Shown: positions 9,726 through 18,778, counted from the stretch's first letter. The stretch: 64,000 bases of DNA from an uncultured Cellulophaga sp. (GCA_947496695.1 CANMEI010000001.1:186001-250000), one strand, 5' to 3'. The notes: generated by a model not told the origin, from the letters alone. Numbers and translations: made by a program.

Positions 9726-10238
9726 TTATTCCTTAAACCAGCTTGAATATAAAATATAATTTTCTGCTATTCTATTAATTTCACCATTACTAAGTTCAGG
9801 ACTAATATCTTTTATTTTTTTTGCGGGCATACCTGCAAAAATACTTCCTGCTGACACATGAGTACCTTTTGTTAAGACAGCTCCTGCTGCAATAATACTG
9901 TTACTTTCTACCACACAATCATCCATAATAATACTTCCCATACCCACCAAAACATTATCATGTAAAGTACAGCCATGAACAATCGCATTATGCCCAACAG
10001 ACACATTATTGCCTATAGTTGTTGGTGATTTTTTATAGGTTGCATGAATTACAGCACCATCTTGTATATTCACTTTATTACCCATTTTAATATAATGAAC
10101 ATCACCTCTAATTACGGCATTATACCATACACTACATTGATTTCCCATTGTTACCTCACCTACTATTGTGGCATTCTCTGCAATAAAGCAATCTTCGCCA
10201 ATTTTTGGTGTATTCCCTTTCACGGTTTTAATAATCAT
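9726..10238 (-). CDS. Gamma-carbonic anhydrase family protein (left-handed beta-helix)
   Basis: A 170-residue hexapeptide-repeat protein of the YrdA/PaaY/gamma-carbonic anhydrase group. The repeats run from about residue 12 to 140 (for example VGEVTMGNQCSVWYNAVIRGD). The three histidines that bind the active-site metal in the family are present: His65 (AVIHA), His83 (VGHN) and His88 (VHGC). It should fold as a cytosolic trimer. Many family members have weak or no measurable carbonic anhydrase activity, so enzymatic function is inferred. It lies between fabD and the LytTR regulator on the same strand, 36 bp from the latter. Confidence 0.9.
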   Translation of the reverse strand: MIIKTVKGNTPKIGEDCFIAENATIVGEVTMGNQCSVWYNAVIRGDVHYIKMGNKVNIQDGAVIHATYKKSPTTIGNNVSVGHNAIVHGCTLHDNVLVGMGSIIMDDCVVESNSIIAAGAVLTKGTHVSAGSIFAGMPAKKIKDISPELSNGEINRIAENYILYSSWFKE

Positions 10239-10274
10239 AACTTTTAATTTTTAATACGCTGTAAAATTATAAAA

Positions 10275-11006
10275 CTACTCAAAGTAAGCTAGTAAATCTT
10301 TCTTTTTAGATGCGGAAACTAAGAGCTCTTTACCGCTTGAGATAATTACGCTACCGCCTTTACCTTTTACATATTTAACCACTTCATTCACATTTACCAC
10401 ATATGATTTATGAATTCTGGCAAAAGAATAATCACTTAAAATATTCTCAAAATATTTTAATGTTTTGCTAACTACTATTTTCTTACTCTCTAAATAAATT
10501 TCTGTATAATTATCATCTGCCTTACAGTACAAAATTGATGAAACATTTAAAACCTGAAATCCATCTTGTTGTGGTATAGTTATCTTTCCTTCTACATTTT
10601 TAAATTTAGGTTTTAAAACTCTGTCTTCTAAAGCATCTTCTTTAAGGCGAATTTCTTTTACATAATCAACTGCTTTTATCAACTCATCTATACTAATTGG
10701 TTTCATTAAATAATATGCTGCATGATTATTTAAAGCATCAATAGCATAATGATTATATGCAGTAACAAAAACAGTTTCAAATGTGCGGTTAGGCACTTGA
10801 TCTAATAAATCAAATGCATTACCAAATGGCATTTCAACATCTAAAAATACCAAATCTAAATTGTGTGTTTCTATTAAAACTAAACCCTCTTTTATTGTTG
10901 AAGCTTCCCCTATTAAATTTACATCAGGGCAATATTTAGCTAAATAATTACGTAATATTTCTCTGCTATTTGCTTCGTCTTCTACTAAAATTGCATTTAG
11001 CTTCAT
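10275..11006 (-). CDS. LytTR family response regulator
   Basis: A 243-residue two-component regulator. The N-terminal receiver domain (1-120) has the acidic pair at 10-11, the phospho-acceptor Asp56 in LVFLDVEMP and the conserved Lys in LMKPI. The C-terminal LytTR DNA-binding domain (about 140-240) includes ILYCKADDNYTEIYLE, FARIHKSYVVN and KGKGGSVIISSGKELLVS. LytTR domains bind DNA through beta-strands rather than helix-turn-helix. The stop of the upstream LytS-type kinase gene is only 3 bp away, so the two are almost certainly co-transcribed and form a signalling pair. Confidence 0.95.
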   Translation of the reverse strand: MKLNAILVEDEANSREILRNYLAKYCPDVNLIGEASTIKEGLVLIETHNLDLVFLDVEMPFGNAFDLLDQVPNRTFETVFVTAYNHYAIDALNNHAAYYLMKPISIDELIKAVDYVKEIRLKEDALEDRVLKPKFKNVEGKITIPQQDGFQVLNVSSILYCKADDNYTEIYLESKKIVVSKTLKYFENILSDYSFARIHKSYVVNVNEVVKYVKGKGGSVIISSGKELLVSASKKKDLLAYFE

Positions 11007-11009
11007 ACC

Positions 11010-13211
11010 CTATTTGTCTTTTTTTAAAGTAAAAATAACTTTAGTTCCTGTTCCGTCTGAATTATAATCTAAAATTTGAACTGCAAGCTTATCTTTATAC
11101 ATATCATTTAGAATATCAATTCTTTTTTTGATATTCTTCATTCCTTTAGATTTTTGTTTTTTTTGATGGTCCGTTTTTAAAGCAATAGATTTTGCTCTCC
11201 CCACTCCATTATCAATAATTGCAATCTTAATTTCATTTTTAGAATGTGCTGTTATAGCAATTTTTAAATACCCTTTTTCTTCTTTATACCTTAAACCGTG
11301 CCATATGGCATTTTCAATATAAGGTTGTAACAGCATTGGCGGAATTTGATATGAAGATACATCTACATCTTGGCTTGTATTTATAGTATAATCAAATTTA
11401 TCAGGGAAACGGGAATGCTCAAGTTTTGTATACAGCTCTAAAAGCTCAATTTCTTTAGTTAAAGGAATAAAATCTTCTTCTGAATTTTCTAAAACGGCAC
11501 GCATTAGAGTAGAAAAATCACTCAAATATCTATTTGCACTACGTTCGTCACTTTTTGCTATATAATTATTTACTGAATTTAATGCATTAAATATAAAATG
11601 CGGATTCATTTGTGATCTTAAAGATTTTAAGGCTAGTAAGTTATTTGCCAGCTTCTGCTGTTTATTACTTCTATAAAAGAAATATGTTGTTAACCCTAAT
11701 AACAACATTCCAAAAATTAAAGAATAAATAAGCCACTTTTGACCTTTCATTAACTGCTCACTTGTTAATGCTAAATCATATTTACTTTGGTACAATTCAC
11801 GATCTTTTTCTAAGCCAGATATTCTATTTTGTTTTGTTGCGATATCTCTATTTAATTTTGATGCCCTTGCAATTTCTTGCTCTTTACGAATATACAGCGT
11901 ATCAACCATGGTAACATACTTGCGATATGTCTCATATGCTTTTGAAAAATCACCTTGATACTCATACAACTCAGAAAGTCTTCTGGTAGCATCTTTTTGC
12001 ACTACCAAATCATCATCTTCACCGGCTTCTTCAATACTTTCTTCTAAATATGGAATAGCTTCATCATATTTTTGTTGTGATAGTAATGCATTTCCTATCT
12101 TGTACTTTATACGTTGTGTAGATATAGAATCAGGACTTACAGATTGTTTCGCAACTTTTGAGATTCTACTTTTATTTTCATTTATACGTTCAAGATCTTC
12201 TAAGCTCTTCTTACGCAAATTAACCTCTTTATCATATTCATTTTGCTTGTTGTAAAAATCTGCTACTTTTTCCTTTTCCTGAACTGCTCTTTGCGGTGCT
12301 TCTTGCTCTGATAGCTCTAAAGAATTATCATAATACTCTTCTGCTTCAACCATTAAATTACTTTCAACATAAACATCTGCAATTTTAGAATTCAAGTCTG
12401 TTAACTTTGATAATCTTGATTTTGAAGTTGCGTAATTTAAACCTAAATTATAGTTTTCAAGTGATTTTTCTGAATTACCTAAACCCTTATATGCATCACC
12501 CAAACTTTCATAAATTTGAGCTTTTTGTTCAATTGAAATATTTTTGGTCTGCAGTGTTGTTCTTAATACAGCTATAGCATTATTGTACTCTTTATTTGAA
12601 ATATAACTTTCAGCTAATAATAATTCTGCTTTAGTGCTTTTTGATGCTACAAGCGCATTTTTATAACTGTCAATTGCTAAATCATATTGCTTATAATATT
12701 GATAAGTATCTCCTAAAATTGTATACGATTTTGCTAAGTCAGTTTTATCACCATTTCTCCCTAATTCCGAAATGGCTTTCGTAACAAAATCGATACTTTT
12801 TTCAATATCTATTGTTCTATAATGAATAGCCGAATCTAAAAACTGCTGTGTTTGAGGCTCCCAAATTCTACTTTCATTTTTTGTTTTTTTCCTAGATGGC
12901 GAATTGTAATCTTCTACCAAAACATCAACATCTTCATTACTTTTTATTTTATGCGAAACACTTATAAACTCATGACTTTCAAATCGTATTTCATCTCCAA
13001 TAATAGCTTCTATTTTAAATTCACCTAAACCATTAGTTACCGTATACCCACCACTACTTGTTGTTACTATTACGCCCGAGATAGGCTCTCTATTATCTTT
13101 TCCTTTTACAGAGCCTTTTACCATAAAACTATACCCCTCATTTATATTTTGTGAAAAACCCACAAAACAAAACAAGAGAATTACAATAAATATGTTCTGG
13201 CTTTTATTCAT
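11010..13211 (-). CDS. LytS-type sensor histidine kinase with TPR repeats and an N-terminal carboxypeptidase-regulatory domain
   Basis: A 733-residue kinase, partner of the LytTR regulator 3 bp downstream. A signal peptide (ending GFSQ) leads into a carboxypeptidase-regulatory-like beta-sandwich (about 30-100, FMVKGSVKGKDNREPISG), then TPR repeats (about 125-445), a coiled-coil stretch, one membrane helix (about 492-512, WLIYSLIFGMLLLGLTTYFF) and the cytosolic His_kinase/HATPase region. The phospho-acceptor motif is NPHFIFNALNSV, and the ATP-binding part shows MLLQPYIENAIWHG and DNGVGR. The topology places the TPR sensor in the periplasm. The regulatory domain at the N-terminus is less usual for this family and may bind a ligand or partner. 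Confidence 0.93.
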   Translation of the reverse strand: MNKSQNIFIVILLFCFVGFSQNINEGYSFMVKGSVKGKDNREPISGVIVTTSSGGYTVTNGLGEFKIEAIIGDEIRFESHEFISVSHKIKSNEDVDVLVEDYNSPSRKKTKNESRIWEPQTQQFLDSAIHYRTIDIEKSIDFVTKAISELGRNGDKTDLAKSYTILGDTYQYYKQYDLAIDSYKNALVASKSTKAELLLAESYISNKEYNNAIAVLRTTLQTKNISIEQKAQIYESLGDAYKGLGNSEKSLENYNLGLNYATSKSRLSKLTDLNSKIADVYVESNLMVEAEEYYDNSLELSEQEAPQRAVQEKEKVADFYNKQNEYDKEVNLRKKSLEDLERINENKSRISKVAKQSVSPDSISTQRIKYKIGNALLSQQKYDEAIPYLEESIEEAGEDDDLVVQKDATRRLSELYEYQGDFSKAYETYRKYVTMVDTLYIRKEQEIARASKLNRDIATKQNRISGLEKDRELYQSKYDLALTSEQLMKGQKWLIYSLIFGMLLLGLTTYFFYRSNKQQKLANNLLALKSLRSQMNPHFIFNALNSVNNYIAKSDERSANRYLSDFSTLMRAVLENSEEDFIPLTKEIELLELYTKLEHSRFPDKFDYTINTSQDVDVSSYQIPPMLLQPYIENAIWHGLRYKEEKGYLKIAITAHSKNEIKIAIIDNGVGRAKSIALKTDHQKKQKSKGMKNIKKRIDILNDMYKDKLAVQILDYNSDGTGTKVIFTLKKDK

Positions 13212-13422
13212 ACTCTATTTTAATAAAAGATAAACTTACTTTTTTTAAATGGTATTAAAAAATACGACAAAACCTATTAACACATAATATCAAGCCATTT
13301 TTACCACTTTACAAATTACAATAAGCACTACACTCATTCATAAAGAGCATTCACTCAATACTTATTTTTTAAAAACCAGTTTAATAATAGTTTTATCAGC
13401 ACAAAACAGAAAAACTACAATT
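13212..13422. other. Divergent intergenic region
   Basis: Spacer between the histidine kinase gene (minus) and the vWA lipoprotein gene (plus). It must carry both promoters. I see no exact TAnnTTTG box and no further open frame or strong hairpin. Confidence 0.4.
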
Positions 13423-14622
13423 ATGATGACTCTTAAAAAAACTATTGGACTTGGGTTAATTGCAATTTCATTTAGCACAATGCAAGCTTGTAATTTGAAC
13501 GCTAAAGAAAAGAAAACTGAAACCATAATTGCTCAAGCAAATACGGAATCACACAAACACACTGCCAATACAGTAAAAATTGCACTTCTATTAGATACTA
13601 GTAATAGTATGGATGGACTTATCGACCAAGCAAAATCACAATTATGGGATATTGTAAATAAATTTGCTTACGTTAAAGCCAAATGTGGAAATGACCCTAA
13701 TCCCGATTATATAAGACCTAATTTAGAAATTGCAATTTACCAATATGGTAACGATAATCTTTCTTCTAATGAAGGTTACATTCAGCAAGTTTTAGGTTTT
13801 AGTGGTGATTTAGATGAAATATCTGAAAAGCTTTTTTCATTAACCACAAATGGTGGTGAAGAATATTGTGGAACTGTAATTCAAACTTCATTAAATCAGT
13901 TAAATTGGGGCAAAAATCCTGATAATTTAAAAATGATATTCATCGCAGGAAATGAACCTTTTACGCAAGGAAGATTAAATTATAAAGATGCTGTTACAAA
14001 TGCTAAAGAAAAAGATGTTATTGTAAACACCATTTTTTGTGGTAATTACGAACAAGGTGTTTCTACACAGTGGAAGAACGGGGCTAATTTAACTGGTGGT
14101 GATTATATTGCCATTGACCACAATAAGCAAGTTACTTATATAAATACTCCTTATGACGATGATATTGTAAAAATGAATTCTAAATTAAATAAAACATATA
14201 TTAGTTATGGCGCTTTAGGGAAAGCTAAATACGAAAACCAAGCCATACAAGATGTAAATGCCATGGAGGTTGAAGCAGAAGTTGCGGTTAAAAGGGCTGT
14301 AAGTAAAAGCTCTAAATTATATAAAAATTCTACTTGGGATTTAGTGGATGCTTCTGATGATAAAGAATTTGATATTTCAAAAGTTAAAAAAGAACAATTG
14401 CCTACGGAACTTAAAGATAAAACAAACAAGGAGATTGAAGCTCACATTGCACAAAAGAAGACTGAGCGAATTAGTATTCAAAAAGAAATTAAAGCATTAA
14501 ATAAAAAACGTCAAGAATATATTTTAGAGAACAAAAAAGAAATTTCTGGTGAGCTTGAAAATGCCATGCTTAATGCTATAAAAAAACAAGCAGAAAAGAA
14601 AAACTATAAATGGGATAAATAA
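13423..14622 (+). CDS. vWA domain-containing lipoprotein
   Basis: A 399-residue protein with a lipoprotein signal peptide (cysteine 23 in STMQAC). A von Willebrand factor A domain spans about residues 50-250, with the metal-ion-dependent adhesion motif DTSNSMDG (Asp58, Ser60, Ser62). The C-terminal third is helical and very lysine-rich (EAHIAQKKTERISIQKEIKALNKKRQ), probably a coiled coil. Start codons lie at 13423 and 13426. It is a single-gene unit ending at a shared hairpin with the convergent PorP/SprF gene. Envelope protein binding through a divalent cation is the likely role; the partner is unknown. Confidence 0.88.
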   Translation: MMTLKKTIGLGLIAISFSTMQACNLNAKEKKTETIIAQANTESHKHTANTVKIALLLDTSNSMDGLIDQAKSQLWDIVNKFAYVKAKCGNDPNPDYIRPNLEIAIYQYGNDNLSSNEGYIQQVLGFSGDLDEISEKLFSLTTNGGEEYCGTVIQTSLNQLNWGKNPDNLKMIFIAGNEPFTQGRLNYKDAVTNAKEKDVIVNTIFCGNYEQGVSTQWKNGANLTGGDYIAIDHNKQVTYINTPYDDDIVKMNSKLNKTYISYGALGKAKYENQAIQDVNAMEVEAEVAVKRAVSKSSKLYKNSTWDLVDASDDKEFDISKVKKEQLPTELKDKTNKEIEAHIAQKKTERISIQKEIKALNKKRQEYILENKKEISGELENAMLNAIKKQAEKKNYKWDK

Positions 14623-14633
14623 AAAGCATTAAT

Positions 14634-14664
14634 AAAGTACTTATTATAAAATAGTAAGTACTTT
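14634..14664. terminator. Bidirectional terminator between the vWA and PorP/SprF genes
   Basis: A 10-bp perfect stem (AAAGTACTTA pairing with TAAGTACTTT) with an 11-base loop sits in the 46-bp gap between two convergent genes and is flanked by short T-rich runs on either side. Confidence 0.6.
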
Positions 14665-14668
14665 ACTT

Positions 14669-15685
14669 TTAATAATTAACCGCAGGGCAATTACAATCGT
14701 ATCTTTTTTCAGTTTGCAAAAAGTCAAACCCTAAAGTAATTTGATGAAAACCACCATTATCAAAACGAATATCACCTGTTTGATAAGAGTAATTATATGA
14801 AAACATAAAGTTTTTATAATTTAAACCAACAATAGGAGTTATCAGTTGCAATCGTTGCTCTCCAAAAGAATCTGAAGTTGCATATTGGGCGCCATCAAAA
14901 CTACGTCTGTAAGATAGCCCTCCCCATACTTTACCAAAATCTACATCTTTATAAACTTTAGCATTTAAATCTATATATTTTTCTCCTGTGTAGTCTGCTA
15001 TTTGAAGTAAAATTGAAGGTTCTATTTGCACATCACTTCTTCCAAAAATATAACCTACAGATAATAAATATCTTCTTAAGTTATCAATTTCTAAAACATT
15101 TGGATCATCTGTTCTATCTTGATAATATAAATTTCTTTTACTACTTAATAAGTTTAAAATTGTTGCGTGAGCATAAAATTCTAAAAAATTATAAGATATA
15201 CCTAAATCAGTATTAAAATATGATGCACTAATTTTTGTACCTACTATCGCAGGGTCAGGAGTTGTAGAAGTGAATTCAGATTCATCTAAATTACTTTGTA
15301 AAATTGTGCCACTCAAACCAAATGATAATTGATTTAAAAACCGACCATCACCACCAAGCTTCAAATGATGAGCATATGTGAATTTTGCACCAGTTTGAGA
15401 ATGATACCCATTAGCATCATTAAAAAATATAACACCTACGCCACTTTTGTCTCCAACTCGCATATGTGCATTTAAGGTTTGCAAATTTGGCGCATCATTT
15501 ACATCAAACCATTGCTTTCTTGCTGTTAGCCTCACTTTACCACCTTCACCAATACCTGCCATTGAAGGGTGAACCAAATAATAGTTATCAGATAAGTAAT
15601 CAAAATAGACCGGAATACCTTCTTGAGACCAAGCTGTTAAATTTAAAAAAGTAATAAGTAAAAAAGAAAAAAATATTTTTTTCAT
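14669..15685 (-). CDS. PorP/SprF family T9SS membrane protein (stand-alone)
   Basis: A 338-residue outer-membrane beta-barrel of the PorP/SprF family. After the signal peptide (ending AWSQ) it shows the family's opening (YFDYLSDNYYLVHPSMAGI) and typical strands (KVRLTARKQWF), ending in a short Cys-containing tail (YDCNCPAVNY). The longest frame begins with TTG at 15688; the ATG at 15685 is preferred. Unlike the first PorP/SprF gene in the window it has no CTD-bearing cargo gene beside it, so any partner must be elsewhere. A well-formed promoter lies 33 bp upstream. Confidence 0.9.
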   Translation of the reverse strand: MKKIFFSFLLITFLNLTAWSQEGIPVYFDYLSDNYYLVHPSMAGIGEGGKVRLTARKQWFDVNDAPNLQTLNAHMRVGDKSGVGVIFFNDANGYHSQTGAKFTYAHHLKLGGDGRFLNQLSFGLSGTILQSNLDESEFTSTTPDPAIVGTKISASYFNTDLGISYNFLEFYAHATILNLLSSKRNLYYQDRTDDPNVLEIDNLRRYLLSVGYIFGRSDVQIEPSILLQIADYTGEKYIDLNAKVYKDVDFGKVWGGLSYRRSFDGAQYATSDSFGEQRLQLITPIVGLNYKNFMFSYNYSYQTGDIRFDNGGFHQITLGFDFLQTEKRYDCNCPAVNY

Positions 15686-15720
15686 CAAATAGCTAGTTAA
15701 TTTATATATCTCAAGTTGCT

Positions 15721-15749
15721 CAAATATAAATATAACGAGCTAAATACAA
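15721..15749 (-). promoter_or_regulatory. Promoter of the stand-alone PorP/SprF gene
   Basis: On the minus strand a TTG (15749-15747) is followed after 18 bases by TATATTTG (15728-15721). Both elements and the spacing match the Bacteroidetes promoter TTG-N17-23-TAnnTTTG. The expected transcript start is about 26 bases before the start codon. Confidence 0.65.
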
Positions 15750-15783
15750 CATTATTATATAGTATATTGGTTGTAATACTTTG

Positions 15784-15791
15784 TATTTTTG
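15784..15791 (+). promoter_or_regulatory. Candidate -7 box of the NifU-like gene
   Basis: TATTTTTG matches TAnnTTTG exactly, 17 bases before the ATG at 15809. It lies inside the longer open frame that starts upstream, which argues against the longer protein. No good -33 element is seen. Confidence 0.45.
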
Positions 15792-15808
15792 CAAAAAATA
15801 AAATTACT

Positions 15809-16711
15809 ATGAAAGAGTATTCAGTTACTATCGTTGAAACGAATAACCCAACCATACTAAAATTTGATACCAATCATTTTATTACAAATAGTAATAACTA
15901 TGAATATAAAAATATTGATGATGCTAAAAATTCCCCTTTAGCCCAGCAATTATTCTACTTACCATTTGTAAAAACAGTTTATATAGCAGCTAGTTTTATT
16001 GCTATAGAACGTTATGAAATTATAGAATGGAATGATGTTAAAGATGAAGTTGCTCAACAATTAGTAGCTTATTTAAATACAGGAGAACCTGTTGTAATTG
16101 AAGATACAAATCCTAAAAAAGTAGCCGCAACGGTTTATGCTGAAAGTACACCCAACCCAGCAGTTATGAAATTTGTTTCTAACAAAACTATTGTTCCTAC
16201 TATATTTGAATTTAAAAATATTGACGAAGCTAAAGATTCTGCTTTAGCTCAAAAACTTTTCCATTTTCCTTTTGTAAAAGAGGTGTTTTTTGACGAAAAC
16301 TATGTTTCAATCACTAAATATGATGTTGCAGATTGGAATGAGGTTACTTTTGAAATTCGCGAACTGATTCGTGATTTTATTTCTGAAGGTAATGAAGTTG
16401 TAAGTGCAGAAAGTGTTGTGAAAAATAAAGCTGAAGCTCCAAAAACACAATTACAAGATGCCAATTTAGATGATACTTCTAAAAAAATTATTGATATTCT
16501 TGAAGAATATATAAAACCTGCTGTTGCAAGCGATGGAGGTAATATTATGTTTCAATCTTATGACAAAGAGAGTAAAACTGTAAATGTAATTTTACAAGGT
16601 GCATGTAGCGGTTGTCCTTCTTCAACATTTACACTTAAAAATGGTATTGAGAACATGTTAAAAGAAATGTTAGGTGATCAAGTAAAAAGCGTAATTGCCT
16701 TAAATGGCTAA
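15809..16711 (+). CDS. NifU-like iron-sulfur scaffold protein with duplicated N-terminal domain
   Basis: A 300-residue Fe-S cluster carrier. It has two tandem Nfu N-terminal domains (about 1-95, opening ETNNPTILKF; and about 105-200, opening ESTPNPAVMKF) and a C-terminal NifU domain (about 225-300). The CxxC pair Cys266/Cys269 in GACSGCPSS is the cluster ligand motif. The frame extends upstream to 15716, but that part overlaps two promoter boxes and adds a hydrophobic stretch foreign to the family, so I start at the ATG at 15809. It would deliver clusters to Fe-S enzymes in the cytosol. Confidence 0.94.
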   Translation: MKEYSVTIVETNNPTILKFDTNHFITNSNNYEYKNIDDAKNSPLAQQLFYLPFVKTVYIAASFIAIERYEIIEWNDVKDEVAQQLVAYLNTGEPVVIEDTNPKKVAATVYAESTPNPAVMKFVSNKTIVPTIFEFKNIDEAKDSALAQKLFHFPFVKEVFFDENYVSITKYDVADWNEVTFEIRELIRDFISEGNEVVSAESVVKNKAEAPKTQLQDANLDDTSKKIIDILEEYIKPAVASDGGNIMFQSYDKESKTVNVILQGACSGCPSSTFTLKNGIENMLKEMLGDQVKSVIALNG

Positions 16712-16801
16712 ATATTTGACACTATCAATTGAATTTTAGCTTATTATCTTTAAAGCAATTTTAAATTTCATATTTTTAGATAAACACTAAAAAAAAACAT
16801 T

Positions 16802-17002
16802 ATGGCAATTTTAAAAGTAATTGAAGTATTAGCAAATTCAGAAAAAAGCTGGGAAGACGCTGCTAAAAAAGCAGTAGCACAAGCATCGAAAAGTGTAAAA
16901 AACATTCGTTCTGTTTATATTAATGAGCAGAGCGCTAGTGTTGATAATGGCGAAATATTAGAATATAGAGTAAATGTCAAAATAACTTTTGAAATTAAAT
17001 AG
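16802..17002 (+). CDS. Dodecin family flavin-binding protein
   Basis: A 66-residue protein matching dodecin throughout: the conserved N-terminus (AILKVIEVLANSEKSWEDAAKKAV), the aromatic Trp that stacks on flavin, and the closing strand YRVNVKITFEIK. Dodecins form hollow dodecamers that store or buffer riboflavin or FMN. It follows the NifU-like gene by 90 bp and ends in its own terminator, so it is probably a separate transcript. Confidence 0.95.
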   Translation: MAILKVIEVLANSEKSWEDAAKKAVAQASKSVKNIRSVYINEQSASVDNGEILEYRVNVKITFEIK

Positions 17003-17023
17003 ATTTAAAAGTTATAAACTACT

Positions 17024-17054
17024 AAAAGACTGCTTATTAAAGTGGTCTTTTTTT
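17024..17054 (+). terminator. Terminator of the dodecin gene
   Basis: A 12-bp stem with two G-T pairs (AAAAGACTGCTT with AAGTGGTCTTTT), a 4-base loop and a run of seven T begins 21 bp after the dodecin stop. Confidence 0.75.
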
Positions 17055-17122
17055 ATTTCAGCTACAAAGTAATGCAATATTAACACAATAGAAACAACTA
17101 TTAACTTTAACGATATTTTATG

Positions 17123-17153
17123 TTGTATTGCGCTATTAGTTTAGTTTTCTTTG
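17123..17153 (+). promoter_or_regulatory. Candidate promoter of the mscS gene
   Basis: TTG (17123-17125), 20 bases, then TTTCTTTG (17146-17153), one mismatch from TAnnTTTG. It is 34 bases before the start codon. Confidence 0.45.
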
Positions 17154-17187
17154 TTCCGAATTTGTAATGTAAAACGGAAAAAACAAA

Positions 17188-18006
17188 ATGGAAGAATTCA
17201 CAAATTATCAAGAACACATTGACAGTGCCATAGATTGGCTATGGAAAGTAATTCCAGATTTAATAGGGGCTATACTAGTATTTTTTATAGGTTTATGGGC
17301 AATAAAATTTATTAATAAATTAGTTCGAAAATTCTTTGAAAAGCACGATTACGATCCATCACTTGAAACTTTTTTACAAAGTTTAATTAGTATGGCTTTA
17401 AAAATAATGCTGTTTGTATTAGTTATTACTCAACTTGGAGTACAATCATCATCATTAGTTGCTATTATTGGTGCCGCAGGTTTAGCTGTTGGTTTAGCTT
17501 TACAAGGTTCACTAGCTAATTTTGCTGGTGGTGTTTTAATTTTATTATTCAAACCTTTTAAAGTTGGCGATTTCATTAGTGCACAAGGTGTAGATGGTAC
17601 CGTAAAAGAAATCTCAATTTTCACAACTAAACTTAGCACTTTTGGAAATCAAATTGCAATTGTACCTAATGGACAGTTATCAAACAATAACATAATTAAT
17701 TATAATGCTCAAAACACTAGAAGAGATAAAATTAATGTAGGTATTGGTTACAGTTCTGATTTAAAAAAGGCAAAAGATATTCTTTTACAAATATGTGCTG
17801 ATAATGAAAATATTCTTAAAGATCCTGTACCAGCAGTATATGTGGATGCATTAGCTGATAGTTCTGTTAATTTAACATTACGTTTTTGGGCAAACAACAG
17901 TGTATTCTGGGATGCTCATTTTAAAGTTATGGAAGAAACTAAATTAAGATTTGATGCCGAAGGAATTGAAATTCCTTTCCCTCAAGTAGTTCAATATAAT
18001 AAATAA
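17188..18006 (+). CDS. Small-conductance mechanosensitive channel (MscS family)
   Basis: A 272-residue inner-membrane channel that releases solutes upon osmotic downshock. Three membrane helices occupy about residues 20-115. The pore-lining third helix is the typical Gly/Ala-rich segment (GAAGLAVGLALQGSLANFAGG), followed by the beta domain (FKVGDFISAQGVDGTVKEI, VPNGQLSNN) and the cytosolic alpha/beta vestibule. Length matches E. coli MscS. It converges with tsaB, with 11 bp between the stop codons. Confidence 0.95.
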   Translation: MEEFTNYQEHIDSAIDWLWKVIPDLIGAILVFFIGLWAIKFINKLVRKFFEKHDYDPSLETFLQSLISMALKIMLFVLVITQLGVQSSSLVAIIGAAGLAVGLALQGSLANFAGGVLILLFKPFKVGDFISAQGVDGTVKEISIFTTKLSTFGNQIAIVPNGQLSNNNIINYNAQNTRRDKINVGIGYSSDLKKAKDILLQICADNENILKDPVPAVYVDALADSSVNLTLRFWANNSVFWDAHFKVMEETKLRFDAEGIEIPFPQVVQYNK

Positions 18007-18017
18007 TAGAAATTAGA

Positions 18018-18692
18018 TTAAGACTTTTTCTTTAAAGCAATAAAGTCTTTTAAATAATAAGGTTCAAAGTAAGCAACATTTTCAAAGTTGTTTTCTTTGA
18101 ACTTTTTGTTTGATAACAGTACCATTTCTTTAGCCGAAGGCACTGCTGTAGTTTCAAATTTAAAATTAGTTGATTTTAAAATCTCTTTGCATTTTTCAGC
18201 ACCACTTCCAACCAATATAACACTACCTCTTTTAGCATAAAGCTCAAAAGATGTTTCATCAATTATTTCAGCTTTAGTTTCTCTAATTTCTTTTAATTCT
18301 GAATTAAAAACTGAAGAATATACTTCCATTCTACGAGCATCAAGTACTGGAATAATGTAATCAACAGCAATTTCTTTCACTTGATTTGCAATACTTTCTA
18401 ATGTTGGAATTGAGATTAAAGGAACGTCTAAAGCAAAACACAAACCTTTAGCTGCTGAAACACCAATTCTTAAGCCTGTGTAAGATCCTGGGCCCTTACT
18501 AACTGCAATTGCATTTATATCCTGAAGTTCTAAAGAAGCCATTTTAACCACTTCTTCTACAAACAAGTGTAATTGTTCTGCATGTGAATAGTTAGCGCTA
18601 TTAAACTCTTTAAGCGCCAGTAAAACACCATCTTTCGCTATACTAACAGAACAGTTTGTGGTTGCCGATTCTATATTTAAAATAATTCCCAT
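18018..18692 (-). CDS. tsaB: tRNA threonylcarbamoyladenosine biosynthesis protein TsaB
   Basis: TsaB is the scaffold partner of TsaD and TsaE in making t6A at position 37 of ANN-decoding tRNAs. The ASKHA fold opening ILNIESATTNCSVSI and the motif KGPGSYTGLRIGVSAAKGL are diagnostic. The frame extends to 18719, but the ATG at 18692 gives the normal MGIILNIE start and 224 residues, the usual length. It lies at the end of the block that contains the efflux operon, separated from the TolC-type gene by about 150 bp. Confidence 0.94.
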   Translation of the reverse strand: MGIILNIESATTNCSVSIAKDGVLLALKEFNSANYSHAEQLHLFVEEVVKMASLELQDINAIAVSKGPGSYTGLRIGVSAAKGLCFALDVPLISIPTLESIANQVKEIAVDYIIPVLDARRMEVYSSVFNSELKEIRETKAEIIDETSFELYAKRGSVILVGSGAEKCKEILKSTNFKFETTAVPSAKEMVLLSNKKFKENNFENVAYFEPYYLKDFIALKKKS

Positions 18693-18778
18693 AATCAATG
18701 CAAATATACATGCTAGCATCTGAAGAAAAAAGAGGTTTCTTTTAGATGTAAAACCAACTACTTATGATAAAAACAAAA

